The position numbers and the translations under genes are program-made. A stretch of DNA of 48,827 nucleotides from Faecalicatena fissicatena (GTDB lineage Bacteria > Bacillota > Clostridia > Lachnospirales > Lachnospiraceae): assembly GCA_001028025.1 (NCBI GenBank), contig LDAQ01000076.1, forward strand, positions 1-48,827, given 5' to 3'. Within the stretch, counting starts at the first letter, position 1. Every line of letters starts with the position of its first letter. The notes under the pieces are model-generated. The model saw only the letters and a list, made by a program, of their open reading frames with translations, made no database searches and was not told the DNA's origin. Shown one piece after another: positions 33,324-40,523 of this stretch.

Positions 33324-35374
33324 GTGATAAGGTAATTAATGTAGGATTCATAGGGAATCCAAACTGCGGGAAAACAACATTATTTAACGCATACACAGGC
33401 GCCAATCTGAAGGTGGCAAACTGGCCGGGAGTTACGGTTGAGAAGAAAGAGGGCAAAGCATTCTACAAAGACCAGGAATTCAAGCTGATTGACCTGCCGG
33501 GGATATACAGCCTGACCTCGTATACGATGGAAGAAAAGGTATCCAGGGAATGTATTATGAGCGACGAGGTGGACGTCATTGTAGACGTGGTGGATGCCTC
33601 CTGTCTGGAGCGGAATCTTTATCTGACACTGCAGCTTATTGAACTGGGAAAGCCGGTCGTCCTGGCACTGAATATGATGGATATCGTGGAAGAGCGGGGA
33701 ATGGAGATCGACCTGCACCGCCTTCCTGAGATGCTGGGCATTCCCGCGATTCCAGTGTCCGCCAGGAAGATGAGCGGGCTGGAGATATTGATGCATGCGG
33801 TGGCACATCACAAGGATTATGCAAGACAGAGTCCTTTTATCCATCACCATCCACAGAACACAAAACATGTACATAACCATCACCGTGATTATGCTATGGT
33901 GTATCAGGATGAGATCGAGGATAAGATAGATCTGCTTATAGAACAGTTTCAGCGCAGATATCCTGAGATGGAAAATAAAAGATGGCATGCCATCAAGATG
34001 CTGGAGCAGGATCATGCGGTTATGGAAAAATATCCCCTGAATATGCCGGAGGTTATGGACCGCAGTTACGAGAAGGATATTATTAATCAGAAATATGATT
34101 TTATAGAAGAGATTATCCAGGAGACACTGGTAAATAAGAGTAAAAAAGAGGAGAAGACGGACAGAATTGACCAGTTCATGACCAGCAAATGGCTGGGGCT
34201 GCCTATCTTTCTGGCGATTATGGCCCTTGTTTTCTTTCTCACATTTACTGTGGGAGACTGGCTGAAGGGATATTTTGAAATCGGACTCGAATGGATTTCC
34301 GGGGCAGCGGGCAGTCTGCTTGTCTCCTGGAATGTGAATGCTATGCTGCAGTCTCTGATTGTGGATGGAATTATTTCGGGAGTCGGAGGAATCCTGACAT
34401 TTTTGCCGAATATCTTTATCCTGTTCCTGGCGCTTGCCTTTTTAGAGGACAGCGGTTACATGGCGAGAGTGGCATTCGTAATGGATGATATCATGGGGCA
34501 TCTGGGACTTTCCGGCAGGGCATTCCTGCCCATGCTGCTTGGATTTGGGTGCTCCGTTCCTGCGATTATGGCATCCAGAGCCCTGGAGAATAAAAAAGAC
34601 AGGCTGAAAACCATCATGGTAACGCCTTTCATGTCCTGCAGCGCAAGACTGCCGATTTACGTACTCTTTTCTTCTATGTTTTTTGGAAAGAATGCAATGC
34701 TGGTTTGTTATTCCATGTATCTGCTGGGGATTCTTGTGGCAATCACAACGGCCTTTGTTCTTTCAAAGATCGATGGAAGTAAAGCGGAACATTCACTGCT
34801 GATTGAACTTCCGGAGTATAAGGCTCCGAATATCAGGACAATTGCTATTTATGTATGGGAAAAGGTAAAAGATTATCTGACCAAGGCAGGAACCGTTATT
34901 TTCATAGCGTCAATTATCATGTGGATTATTCTGAACTTTGGAACCACCGGATATGTGACAGACATTTCCCAGAGTTTCGGATCAGTTATTGGCAAGGCTG
35001 TGGTGCCAATATTTAAACCCCTGGGGCTTGGTTACTGGCAGATCATTGTAGCCCTGATCTCTGGAATCGCCGCAAAAGAGGTGGTTGTATCCAGCTGCAG
35101 CGTACTGTTCGGAATTCAGAACATCACTACAGGCCATGGAATGACAAGCTTTGTAGGAGCGCTGGGGGCGATGGGGTTCGGACCGGCCAACGCCTATGCA
35201 TTTATGGTGTTCTGTCTGCTCTACGTACCTTGTACGGCCACAATTGCTACCATAAACCGGGAGGTCGGAAGTAAAAAAATCACAGTCGGGATCGTATTTT
35301 TCCAGCTGGCAGTGGCCTGGGCCGTAAGCTTCCTGGCGTACCACATATCAGGGGTGTTCTTCGGCGGAGTTTAA
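33320..35374 (+). CDS. feoB: Ferrous iron transporter FeoB
   Basis: 684 residues. The N-terminal G-domain has GNPNCGKTTLFNA (G1), DLPG (G3) and NMMD (G4), then a helical GDI-like domain with a His-rich stretch around residues 170-190 (HHHPQNTKHVHNHH), and about eight membrane segments with two Gate regions (GFGCSVPAIMASRA and the CPCTATIA-like YVPCTATIA). It imports Fe2+ through the cytoplasmic membrane. The His-rich insert may bind metal. There is no feoC. Expression is probably Fur-controlled from the upstream promoter. Confidence 0.96.
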   Translation: MSDKVINVGFIGNPNCGKTTLFNAYTGANLKVANWPGVTVEKKEGKAFYKDQEFKLIDLPGIYSLTSYTMEEKVSRECIMSDEVDVIVDVVDASCLERNLYLTLQLIELGKPVVLALNMMDIVEERGMEIDLHRLPEMLGIPAIPVSARKMSGLEILMHAVAHHKDYARQSPFIHHHPQNTKHVHNHHRDYAMVYQDEIEDKIDLLIEQFQRRYPEMENKRWHAIKMLEQDHAVMEKYPLNMPEVMDRSYEKDIINQKYDFIEEIIQETLVNKSKKEEKTDRIDQFMTSKWLGLPIFLAIMALVFFLTFTVGDWLKGYFEIGLEWISGAAGSLLVSWNVNAMLQSLIVDGIISGVGGILTFLPNIFILFLALAFLEDSGYMARVAFVMDDIMGHLGLSGRAFLPMLLGFGCSVPAIMASRALENKKDRLKTIMVTPFMSCSARLPIYVLFSSMFFGKNAMLVCYSMYLLGILVAITTAFVLSKIDGSKAEHSLLIELPEYKAPNIRTIAIYVWEKVKDYLTKAGTVIFIASIIMWIILNFGTTGYVTDISQSFGSVIGKAVVPIFKPLGLGYWQIIVALISGIAAKEVVVSSCSVLFGIQNITTGHGMTSFVGALGAMGFGPANAYAFMVFCLLYVPCTATIATINREVGSKKITVGIVFFQLAVAWAVSFLAYHISGVFFGGV

Positions 35375-35473
35375 GAGAGGCACATGCGGGACGCGGGATG
35401 CTTAGTTACTCATGGAAGATTTCAAATATTAAGATTATGAAAACCAGCTTGAAACTATATTGAAGGAGTATTT

Positions 35474-35866
35474 ATGAAAAGGAATAGAGCTGCATATCTG
35501 GCGCTGATTGTAATTACAATGGCACTGGGTCTTGCGTCAAGGAAGTTTGGAGCCTGGCTGCCGGCATTTCTGAGGGACTATGCGGGGGATGCCCTGTGGG
35601 CTATGATGGTGTTTTGGGGGCTGGGCTTTATATTTTCTAAAACGTCTACTGTAAAAGTTATGCTGGCGGCATTGGCGTTCTCTTTTGCAATAGAGTTTTC
35701 CCAGTTGTATCAGGCAGATTGGATAAATGCATTACGCCACACTACTTTGGGAGGGCTGATTTTGGGATATGGCTTTCTATGGAGTGATTTGGTATGTTAT
35801 ACTGTTGGGGTACTTACAGGAGTGGGAATTGAACGCGGGATAGTGTACAGACATGGGAAAAAATAA
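35474..35866 (+). CDS. DUF2809 family membrane protein
   Basis: 130 residues with four membrane segments. Motifs fit DUF2809: LGLASRKFGAWLPAFLRDYAGDALWAMMVFWGLGF and FAIEFSQLYQADWINALRHTTLGGLILGYGFLWSDLVCYTVG. Function unknown. AAGGAG precedes the start. It stands between feoB and truA with its own short intergenic spaces. Confidence 0.82.
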   Translation: MKRNRAAYLALIVITMALGLASRKFGAWLPAFLRDYAGDALWAMMVFWGLGFIFSKTSTVKVMLAALAFSFAIEFSQLYQADWINALRHTTLGGLILGYGFLWSDLVCYTVGVLTGVGIERGIVYRHGKK

Positions 35867-35962
35867 TGAAGAATCATTCATCGTATGTGTGCTGTAAGAT
35901 TGAAAGCGTGAAAATAATGAATAAACAGACGTTTGGGCGTTTTTTATGGAGGAGAAATGATG

Positions 35963-36697
35963 ATGCACAATATTAAGCTGGTTTTGGAATATGATGGAGC
36001 ACGCTATCAGGGATGGCAGAGACTTGGAAAGGGAGAGTCTACGAATACTGTTGCGAACAAATTGCTGGAGGTTATTCATAAGATGACTGCTGAGGATGTG
36101 GAGCTGTTTTGTGGGGCGAGGACTGAAGTGGGGGTTCATGCTTATGGGCAGGTGGTTAATTTTAAGACTACTTCTGATATGAAAGCGGATGAGATACGTC
36201 AGTATTTGAACCGTTATCTGCCAATGGATATTGCGGTTCTGTCGGCAGAGGAGATGCCGGAGCGTTTTCATGCTTCACTGAATGCAAAATTAAGAACTTA
36301 CCAGTATCGGATAGCGATAGGTGCGGTTCCCAGTGTATTTAACCGCAAGTATACTTACTATGCCTTCCGCACCCCGGATATTGGGATTATGCAGCAGGCT
36401 GCTCTTTTGCTGGCTGGAAGACATGACTTTAAAAACTTTTCTACTGTTAAGAAGAGTAAATCTACGGAAAAAGAAATTTACAATATAGATATTTATGGGG
36501 ATACAGATGAGATCCAGATTAGCCTTCGGGCAAATGACTTCCTGCATAATATGCCGAGAATGATTATCGGTACATTGATGGATATCGGACTTGGGAAACG
36601 GAAGATGGAATGCATTGAGGCAATCTTTAAGGGGGAGGAAGAAGCCAGCGCACCATGCGATCCTAAGGGGATGTTTTTGAAGAATGTGGGGTATTAG
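35963..36697 (+). CDS. truA: TruA-family tRNA pseudouridine synthase with Asp-to-Glu change
   Basis: About 244 residues. Three ATGs in a row (35957, 35960, 35963) follow GGAGGAG; the last has the best spacing. The fold motifs of TruA are present: LVLEYDGARYQGWQ, RYLPMDIAVLSAEEMPERFHA, RTYQYRI, HDFKNFS and ANDFLHNMPRMIIGTLMDIGLGK. TruA modifies U38-U40 of tRNA anticodon arms. The catalytic motif, normally RTDAGVHA, reads RTEVGVHA, so the nucleophilic Asp is Glu (residue 55). It may be a divergent or inactive paralogue. It is outside the usual ribosomal-protein context of truA. Confidence 0.85.
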   Translation: MHNIKLVLEYDGARYQGWQRLGKGESTNTVANKLLEVIHKMTAEDVELFCGARTEVGVHAYGQVVNFKTTSDMKADEIRQYLNRYLPMDIAVLSAEEMPERFHASLNAKLRTYQYRIAIGAVPSVFNRKYTYYAFRTPDIGIMQQAALLLAGRHDFKNFSTVKKSKSTEKEIYNIDIYGDTDEIQISLRANDFLHNMPRMIIGTLMDIGLGKRKMECIEAIFKGEEEASAPCDPKGMFLKNVGY

Positions 36698-36714
36698 GCG
36701 GCGGGTATGGGGCC

Positions 36715-36813
36715 GCTGTACGGAATTGGAATATGCCTCTCCCGGATACGGTATTAGGGCACTAATGCCCTAAAAGACGCATCCGGGAGAGGCATATTCC
36801 AATTCCGTACAGC
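36715..36813 (+). repeat. Hairpin element, family 2, copy 3
   Basis: The 36-bp stem has one mismatch (36715-36750 with 36778-36813). It encloses a small hairpin TTAGGGCA-CTAA-TGCCCTAA (36754-36773). It begins 17 nt after the truA stop. The following G-rich tail to about 36900 (for example GACGGGGAAGGCGGAT) aligns with the tails of the elements at 8162 and 25835. The remainder of the 401-bp gap holds a small hairpin near 36936 and the promoter at 36969. Confidence 0.85.
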
Positions 36814-36968
36814 TGGTCTCATGACAACCGGAAGGGGGAATGGCTTGCCGGGAGGCGTATGAGACGGGGAAGGCGGATCGGGATGGGCTGTGAGGGAGTG
36901 TATTGGCTGGGAAGTTAGTTTATAAATGGGTCCGCAAGCGTGGCTAAAGCACGCCTGCTAATCTTTGC

Positions 36969-36998
36969 TTGATTTCTGGATATGAGGGATACTATAAT
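36969..36998 (+). promoter_or_regulatory. Promoter of the 37.1-38.1 kb operon
   Basis: TTGATT-N18-TATAAT, about 100 nt before the next start codon. Confidence 0.55.
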
Positions 36999-37098
36999 GA
37001 ATGGGTAGGGAAAAGGCGGGAGACGGTGGTTAACTTTTATATAAGTTTTGTATTTTGGTAATGCAGATGGAAATGCGAGGGGAAAAAGGAGGTTTTTA

Positions 37099-37584
37099 AT
37101 GTTTCAGTCTATGAGTGCACAGGAGCTGGCGGCGAAGGGGGCGGTTCTGATTGAGGATATACAGGATGGATTTTCGCGGTACAGATCGGTGATTCTAAAA
37201 GGGGAAAAGATCGCTATGCAGCATTTTCTGGAGCGGTGCCTGGCAGTTAATGAGGAGGGCTCTTTTGCGGATTTTTATTATTCGGTGCTGGTTCCTAAGG
37301 TACAGCGGGAGTTTGCTGCTGGATTGAGTGATGCGGAAAAAAATGTGTTTTTGAAGTTTGAAACGGATTCCAGACAGGTATACTATCCCTTACGGGAGGA
37401 TAATCTGGAATTTCTTGCGGATATTACTGCCAGGAACTGGTTGTTTTCAACTTTTTATTTTACGAAGTTAAGAGCGGTGGTATGGGGGAATTATAATCTG
37501 GAATATCCTTTGTTTTGTGAAGATGATGAGACATTGGAGATTTATAAAAATATTGCGGGAGACTGCGGATTGGAGTTGATATAA
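37099..37584 (+). CDS. Uncharacterised soluble protein
   Basis: 161 residues from ATG 37099, chosen for its AAAGGAGG site 7 nt upstream. No membrane segment or signal peptide. Acidic and mixed alpha/beta, with aromatic-rich stretches (FADFYYSVLVPKVQREF, NWLFSTFYFTKLRAVVWGNYN). I do not recognise a domain. Its stop is immediately followed by the thioesterase start, so the two form an operon. The same-operon placement suggests a shared but unknown metabolic context. Confidence 0.7.
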   Translation: MFQSMSAQELAAKGAVLIEDIQDGFSRYRSVILKGEKIAMQHFLERCLAVNEEGSFADFYYSVLVPKVQREFAAGLSDAEKNVFLKFETDSRQVYYPLREDNLEFLADITARNWLFSTFYFTKLRAVVWGNYNLEYPLFCEDDETLEIYKNIAGDCGLELI

Positions 37585-38058
37585 ATGATAGAAGACAGAA
37601 GAATAGCGGATTCAAGAGTGGAAACGGTGCATATGGTGCGGCCGAATCATCTGAATGCGGCGGGGCGTCTGTTCGGCGGAATTCTGATGCAGTGGCTGGA
37701 TGATGTGGCCGGGCTGGTGGCAAAACGGCATACAAGGGGAAATATTATAACGGCGTCGGTAGATAACCTGAGATTTATCCAGGGTGCCTATCAGAAGGAT
37801 GTGATCGTGATTATCGGCAAGGTGACTTATGTGGGTAATACATCCATGGAGGTCAGGGTGGATACTTATGTGGAAAATATGGACGGAATGCGCCGGCCGA
37901 TTAACCGCGCCTATTTTACCATGGTTGCTCTGGATGAGAACGACAAGCCAAAGCGGGTGCCGCGCCTGATTCTGGAGAGTGAGGAAGAGAAAGCGGAATG
38001 GGAAGCAGCGGAAAAGAGAAGAGAAATGCGCATAAAAAGGAAAGAAGAAGGCTTTTAG
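37585..38058 (+). CDS. Acyl-CoA thioesterase, hotdog fold (YciA/YkhA type)
   Basis: 157 residues. The hotdog signature is RPNHLNAAGRLFGGILMQWLDDVAGLVAKRHTRGNIITASVDNLRFI, with the conserved N and D typical of BFIT/YkhA-type acyl-CoA hydrolases; then VGNTSMEVRVDTYVEN. It hydrolyses acyl-CoA to free acid and CoA; chain preference cannot be told. The C-terminal tail is charged and helical. It starts at the base after the upstream stop. A terminator overlaps its stop codon. Confidence 0.88.
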   Translation: MIEDRRIADSRVETVHMVRPNHLNAAGRLFGGILMQWLDDVAGLVAKRHTRGNIITASVDNLRFIQGAYQKDVIVIIGKVTYVGNTSMEVRVDTYVENMDGMRRPINRAYFTMVALDENDKPKRVPRLILESEEEKAEWEAAEKRREMRIKRKEEGF

Positions 38059-38073
38059 GCCTCCTTCTTTTTT
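38041..38073. terminator. Terminator overlapping the thioesterase stop
   Basis: AAAGAAGAAGGC pairs with GCCTCCTTCTTT around TTTTAG, followed by TTT. The A-rich left arm gives U-rich RNA on the minus strand too, so it can serve both converging units. Confidence 0.75.
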
Positions 38074-38097
38074 CGTTTATCTGCCGGGATGGCGTTT

Positions 38098-38376
38098 TCA
38101 TTTTTTCTTCATAAAAGAGCTGACCATGTTGATGGTTCTGTCAATCTGTGCCTGTTCTTCTCTGGATTTTCCTTCTTTGAGCATTTCAAGAATCAGGGAC
38201 ATTTCGTCTCCGGAAAAATTGATCCCCTTTTTGTTTGCATTTGTGATCAAAGCGAGCATGATGGGAGCCAGATCCCTGCCGGATTTGCCGGCAGTCTGGG
38301 CTGCTGCCATCTGGATCAGCTCCAATTTTATCGGATCAATATTTTTCATAGCCGGATTGTTCATCCATTCGTTCAT
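38098..38376 (-). CDS. Small helical protein, downstream member of an overlapping pair
   Basis: 92 residues, helical, no membrane segment (LIQMAAAQTAGKSGRDLAPIMLALITNANKKGINFSGDEMSLILEMLKEG). The start overlaps the end of the upstream gene by 41 nt in another frame. GGAAGGAG inside that gene, about 9 nt before the ATG, supports this start. Family unknown; the conserved-looking tight overlap suggests that the two products work together. Confidence 0.72.
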   Translation of the reverse strand: MNEWMNNPAMKNIDPIKLELIQMAAAQTAGKSGRDLAPIMLALITNANKKGINFSGDEMSLILEMLKEGKSREEQAQIDRTINMVSSFMKKK

Positions 38377-39130
38377 CTATAACATCTCCTTCCATAAATG
38401 AATCATTTGCCATGGGGTTATTTTCTGCTGAAACGTTTTGCGGCGGTTTTTTCCCCGCTGATGCAGGCTCCCACGGAGCATTCCCATGGGAAATGTTTTC
38501 TGCGGCATCTTTTACATCGAATTCTTTTTCTTCTGTGCCTGTGTTTTCCCCGGAACCCTGGTCAAAAGACATGTCGCCGGAAAACATATTATTGTACATC
38601 TGGAACATATTCTGCTGGTCCGGCGTGAGCATTCCCATCATCATATCCATTGGGTTGAATCCGCCGGAGAAGAGATCTCCCATACCGCCCATGCTGCCGG
38701 CTCCTCCTCCGAAGGGCCCGCCAGAGCCGCTTTCAGATGAAAAAGCGCTGTCTGTGCCTGAAAAAGCATTTTCCTGACCCTGTGAGCTTTCCTGAAACAT
38801 CTGGACCATATCCATTATATTCATCATATTCAGAAATGTGTCCATCATTTCCGCCTGTTGCTTGGGCAGATAGGGCCTTAATTCCTGGAGCATCCCCATC
38901 ATGGATGGCATCTGGCCGCTGCCAAAGGCCTGACTATGTAAATCATTTTCAAAATTCTGAAAATAGGAGATGGTATGCTGAAGCTCCTGGAATTTTATGA
39001 ATACTCCTAAAAACTGCTGGTTAGAAGCAGGAGTGTAGGGCAGAAAAAGCTTCAGCATCTGAAGCTGAGGCGGTGTAACAAGCTCATCAAACGGTGTCAT
39101 TGGTTTTGGCGTTTTCTCTTCCATATTCAC
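38336..39130 (-). CDS. Met/Gly-rich uncharacterised protein
   Basis: 264 residues, no signal peptide. The N-terminal ~115 residues are helical (TPFDELVTPPQLQMLKLFLPYTP, FIKFQELQHTISYF). Then comes a low-complexity Gly/Ser/Met-rich stretch (GGPFGGGAGSMGGMGDLFSG, PMDMMMGMLTPDQQNMFQMYNNMF) and an acidic C-terminus. I cannot assign a function; a structural or spore-associated role is possible from composition only. It overlaps the following small gene by 41 nt. Confidence 0.72.
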   Translation of the reverse strand: MNMEEKTPKPMTPFDELVTPPQLQMLKLFLPYTPASNQQFLGVFIKFQELQHTISYFQNFENDLHSQAFGSGQMPSMMGMLQELRPYLPKQQAEMMDTFLNMMNIMDMVQMFQESSQGQENAFSGTDSAFSSESGSGGPFGGGAGSMGGMGDLFSGGFNPMDMMMGMLTPDQQNMFQMYNNMFSGDMSFDQGSGENTGTEEKEFDVKDAAENISHGNAPWEPASAGKKPPQNVSAENNPMANDSFMEGDVIDERMDEQSGYEKY

Positions 39131-39216
39131 TCCTGTTTATTACGTTGTAAATATATATGATGAGAAGTATAAAAATATGAGGATTGGATAAGACTAAAGT
39201 AAGGGTTCTTACATAC

Positions 39217-39222
39217 TATAAT
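39217..39222 (+). promoter_or_regulatory. -10 element of the 48-residue protein gene
   Basis: TATAAT 32 nt before the start codon; no good -35 is visible. Confidence 0.4.
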
Positions 39223-39253
39223 AGGGAATAGAAAGGGAACGGTGGTATAGACT

Positions 39254-39400
39254 ATGAAAAGAAAACTGATTATCGATGGAAATGCTGTATATGAGATAGA
39301 TGAGGACTGTATGCTAAAGAAACGCATGGAAGGAAAAAAAGAAAACAAAGAGCAGAATGACAAAGGTAAGTCACAGCACCAGAATCGGGCAAGACCATAA
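39254..39400 (+). CDS. Small charged protein (48 residues)
   Basis: It begins MKRKLIIDGNAVYEIDED and then becomes strongly basic (KKRMEGKKENKEQNDKGK). No membrane segment. AGGGAACGGTGG lies about 8 nt before the ATG, TATAAT lies upstream and a clean terminator follows at 39431, so a dedicated transcript is likely. The N-terminal strand-turn-strand pattern suggests a small folded head with a flexible tail. Function unknown. Confidence 0.6.
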   Translation: MKRKLIIDGNAVYEIDEDCMLKKRMEGKKENKEQNDKGKSQHQNRARP

Positions 39401-39430
39401 AAAGCGGGCAGGCCCACTTCAACTCCCCAT

Positions 39431-39453
39431 CCCCTCCTTTATGAGGGGTTTTT
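39431..39453 (+). terminator. Rho-independent terminator
   Basis: CCCCTC-CTTTAT-GAGGGG followed by TTTTT, 30 nt behind the 48-residue gene. Confidence 0.8.
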
Positions 39454-39494
39454 ATGATACAGGGAATTCCGGCGGAATTTCCTGTATCATAAAA
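39450..39494. repeat. 21-bp inverted repeat between two terminators
   Basis: Arms 39450-39470 and 39474-39494 are complementary with one G-T wobble and a GGC centre. It begins in the T-run of the preceding terminator and ends in the next one. Confidence 0.7.
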
Positions 39495-39533
39495 TAACCC
39501 CGGCACAGTGAGCTGTACCGGGGTTATTTTTAT
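39493..39533. terminator. Bidirectional terminator
   Basis: AATAACCCCGG pairs with CCGGGGTTATT, with an inner ACAG/CTGT. T-rich sequence follows on both sides (TTTTTATT on +, TTATTTTAT on minus). It would end transcripts of the minus-strand Cys-rich gene. Confidence 0.7.
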
Positions 39534-39623
39534 TCCCTGCCCCAGGGTGCCCGAAACAAAAGTGTTACGGGATGGCCAGGGGCAGGTAGATTTATGTTCT
39601 GGTAAGGTTTTACAGTATTGGGA

Positions 39624-39872
39624 TTAGCATCCGCAGTTGTTTCCGCAGCCATTGCCGCATCCGCCGCCGAAGCCGCCGCAGCAGCACAGTAACAGGATAA
39701 TCCATATGCAGCTGTCATTTCCGCCGCAGCCATTGCCGCATCCGCCAAAGCCGTTGCCGCCGCAGCAGAACAGCAGGATGATGATCCACAGGCATGAAGA
39801 CATACCGTTTCCGCATCCTCCGCAATTATTTTCGCATCCACATCCGCAGTTTGTAGCACTTAAATCACTCAT
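39624..39872 (-). CDS. Cys/Gly-rich small protein ('chorion-class high-cysteine' type)
   Basis: 82 residues with about 21 Cys and many Gly and Asn. It begins MSDLSATNCGCGC. Two near-repeat units each contain a hydrophobic run flanked by Cys-Gly clusters (SCLWIIILLFCCGG and SCIWIILLLCCCGG, then GCGNGCG). Clostridia genomes carry proteins annotated 'chorion class high-cysteine protein' with this composition. The function is unproven; a cross-linked coat or membrane-associated metal-binding role is possible. The start follows TGGAGG on the minus strand. Confidence 0.75.
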   Translation of the reverse strand: MSDLSATNCGCGCENNCGGCGNGMSSCLWIIILLFCCGGNGFGGCGNGCGGNDSCIWIILLLCCCGGFGGGCGNGCGNNCGC

Positions 39873-40055
39873 GTTAAATCCTCCATATATGTTTGATTAC
39901 AGTTCATAATATGTAGCGGGTTCCAAATGTGTGAAAAGATTTCCTGAATTATTTTAAAAAAGATTTTTATACGCTTTTAATATCCTGCAGAGATTCTTTC
40001 ACACCTATTTTATAGCGCATGTGTTAACTTGAAAGCAGGAAAGGAAGGGATTGTC

Positions 40056-40436
40056 ATGAAGGAACAGTCTAAAGGATACAGACAGCTTTTAAGCGATGAG
40101 GAAGAACTGAATAATCTCTGCAGGGTAATCAGAAATTATGTAAATGGCTGGAGGTGGGAAGAGTGTGACAGACTCATTCCTAAATATATGGGGCTATACC
40201 CTGACAGCGCGGTACCGCACAATCTGATGGGAATTGTACTGGAGAAGAGGGGGCGGCATACGGATGCCATGAAACATTTCAGGGCCGCGTGTGCGCTGGA
40301 TGCATCCTATGCTCCGGCCAGCTTTAATATGGCATTATACTCTGCATTTGAAAAGGAACGAAGCGCAGAACCGGCTTACGACGAGCAAGACTGTGCAGGG
40401 CGCAGAAAAATAGAAAGTGATGATTTTTTCGTGTGA
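40056..40436 (+). CDS. TPR-like small protein upstream of kdpD
   Basis: 126 residues from ATG 40056 (AGGAAGGG upstream). Two TPR-like helical pairs (NYVNGWRWEECDRLIPKYMGLYPDSAVPHNLMGIVLEKRGRHTDAMKHFRAACALDASYAPASFNMAL, about residues 26-95) and a charged tail. No signal or membrane segment. It lies 87 bp before kdpD on the same strand and may be a protein-protein adaptor for that system; this is inferred from position. Confidence 0.7.
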   Translation: MKEQSKGYRQLLSDEEELNNLCRVIRNYVNGWRWEECDRLIPKYMGLYPDSAVPHNLMGIVLEKRGRHTDAMKHFRAACALDASYAPASFNMALYSAFEKERSAEPAYDEQDCAGRRKIESDDFFV

Positions 40437-40523
40437 AGGGCATAAATGGCCCTGGGCAAGTGTTGCAATGCAGGAAATTCTGAAGTAAGATAGCAGATAG
40501 GAAATGTCAGAGGAAATGATAGG

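Noticed and set aside
39530..39859. Ala/Cys-rich open frame opposite in phase to the Cys-rich small protein
   Set aside because: Shifted frame of the Cys/Gly-rich gene; the chosen frame has a proper TGGAGG site and the known chorion-class composition.
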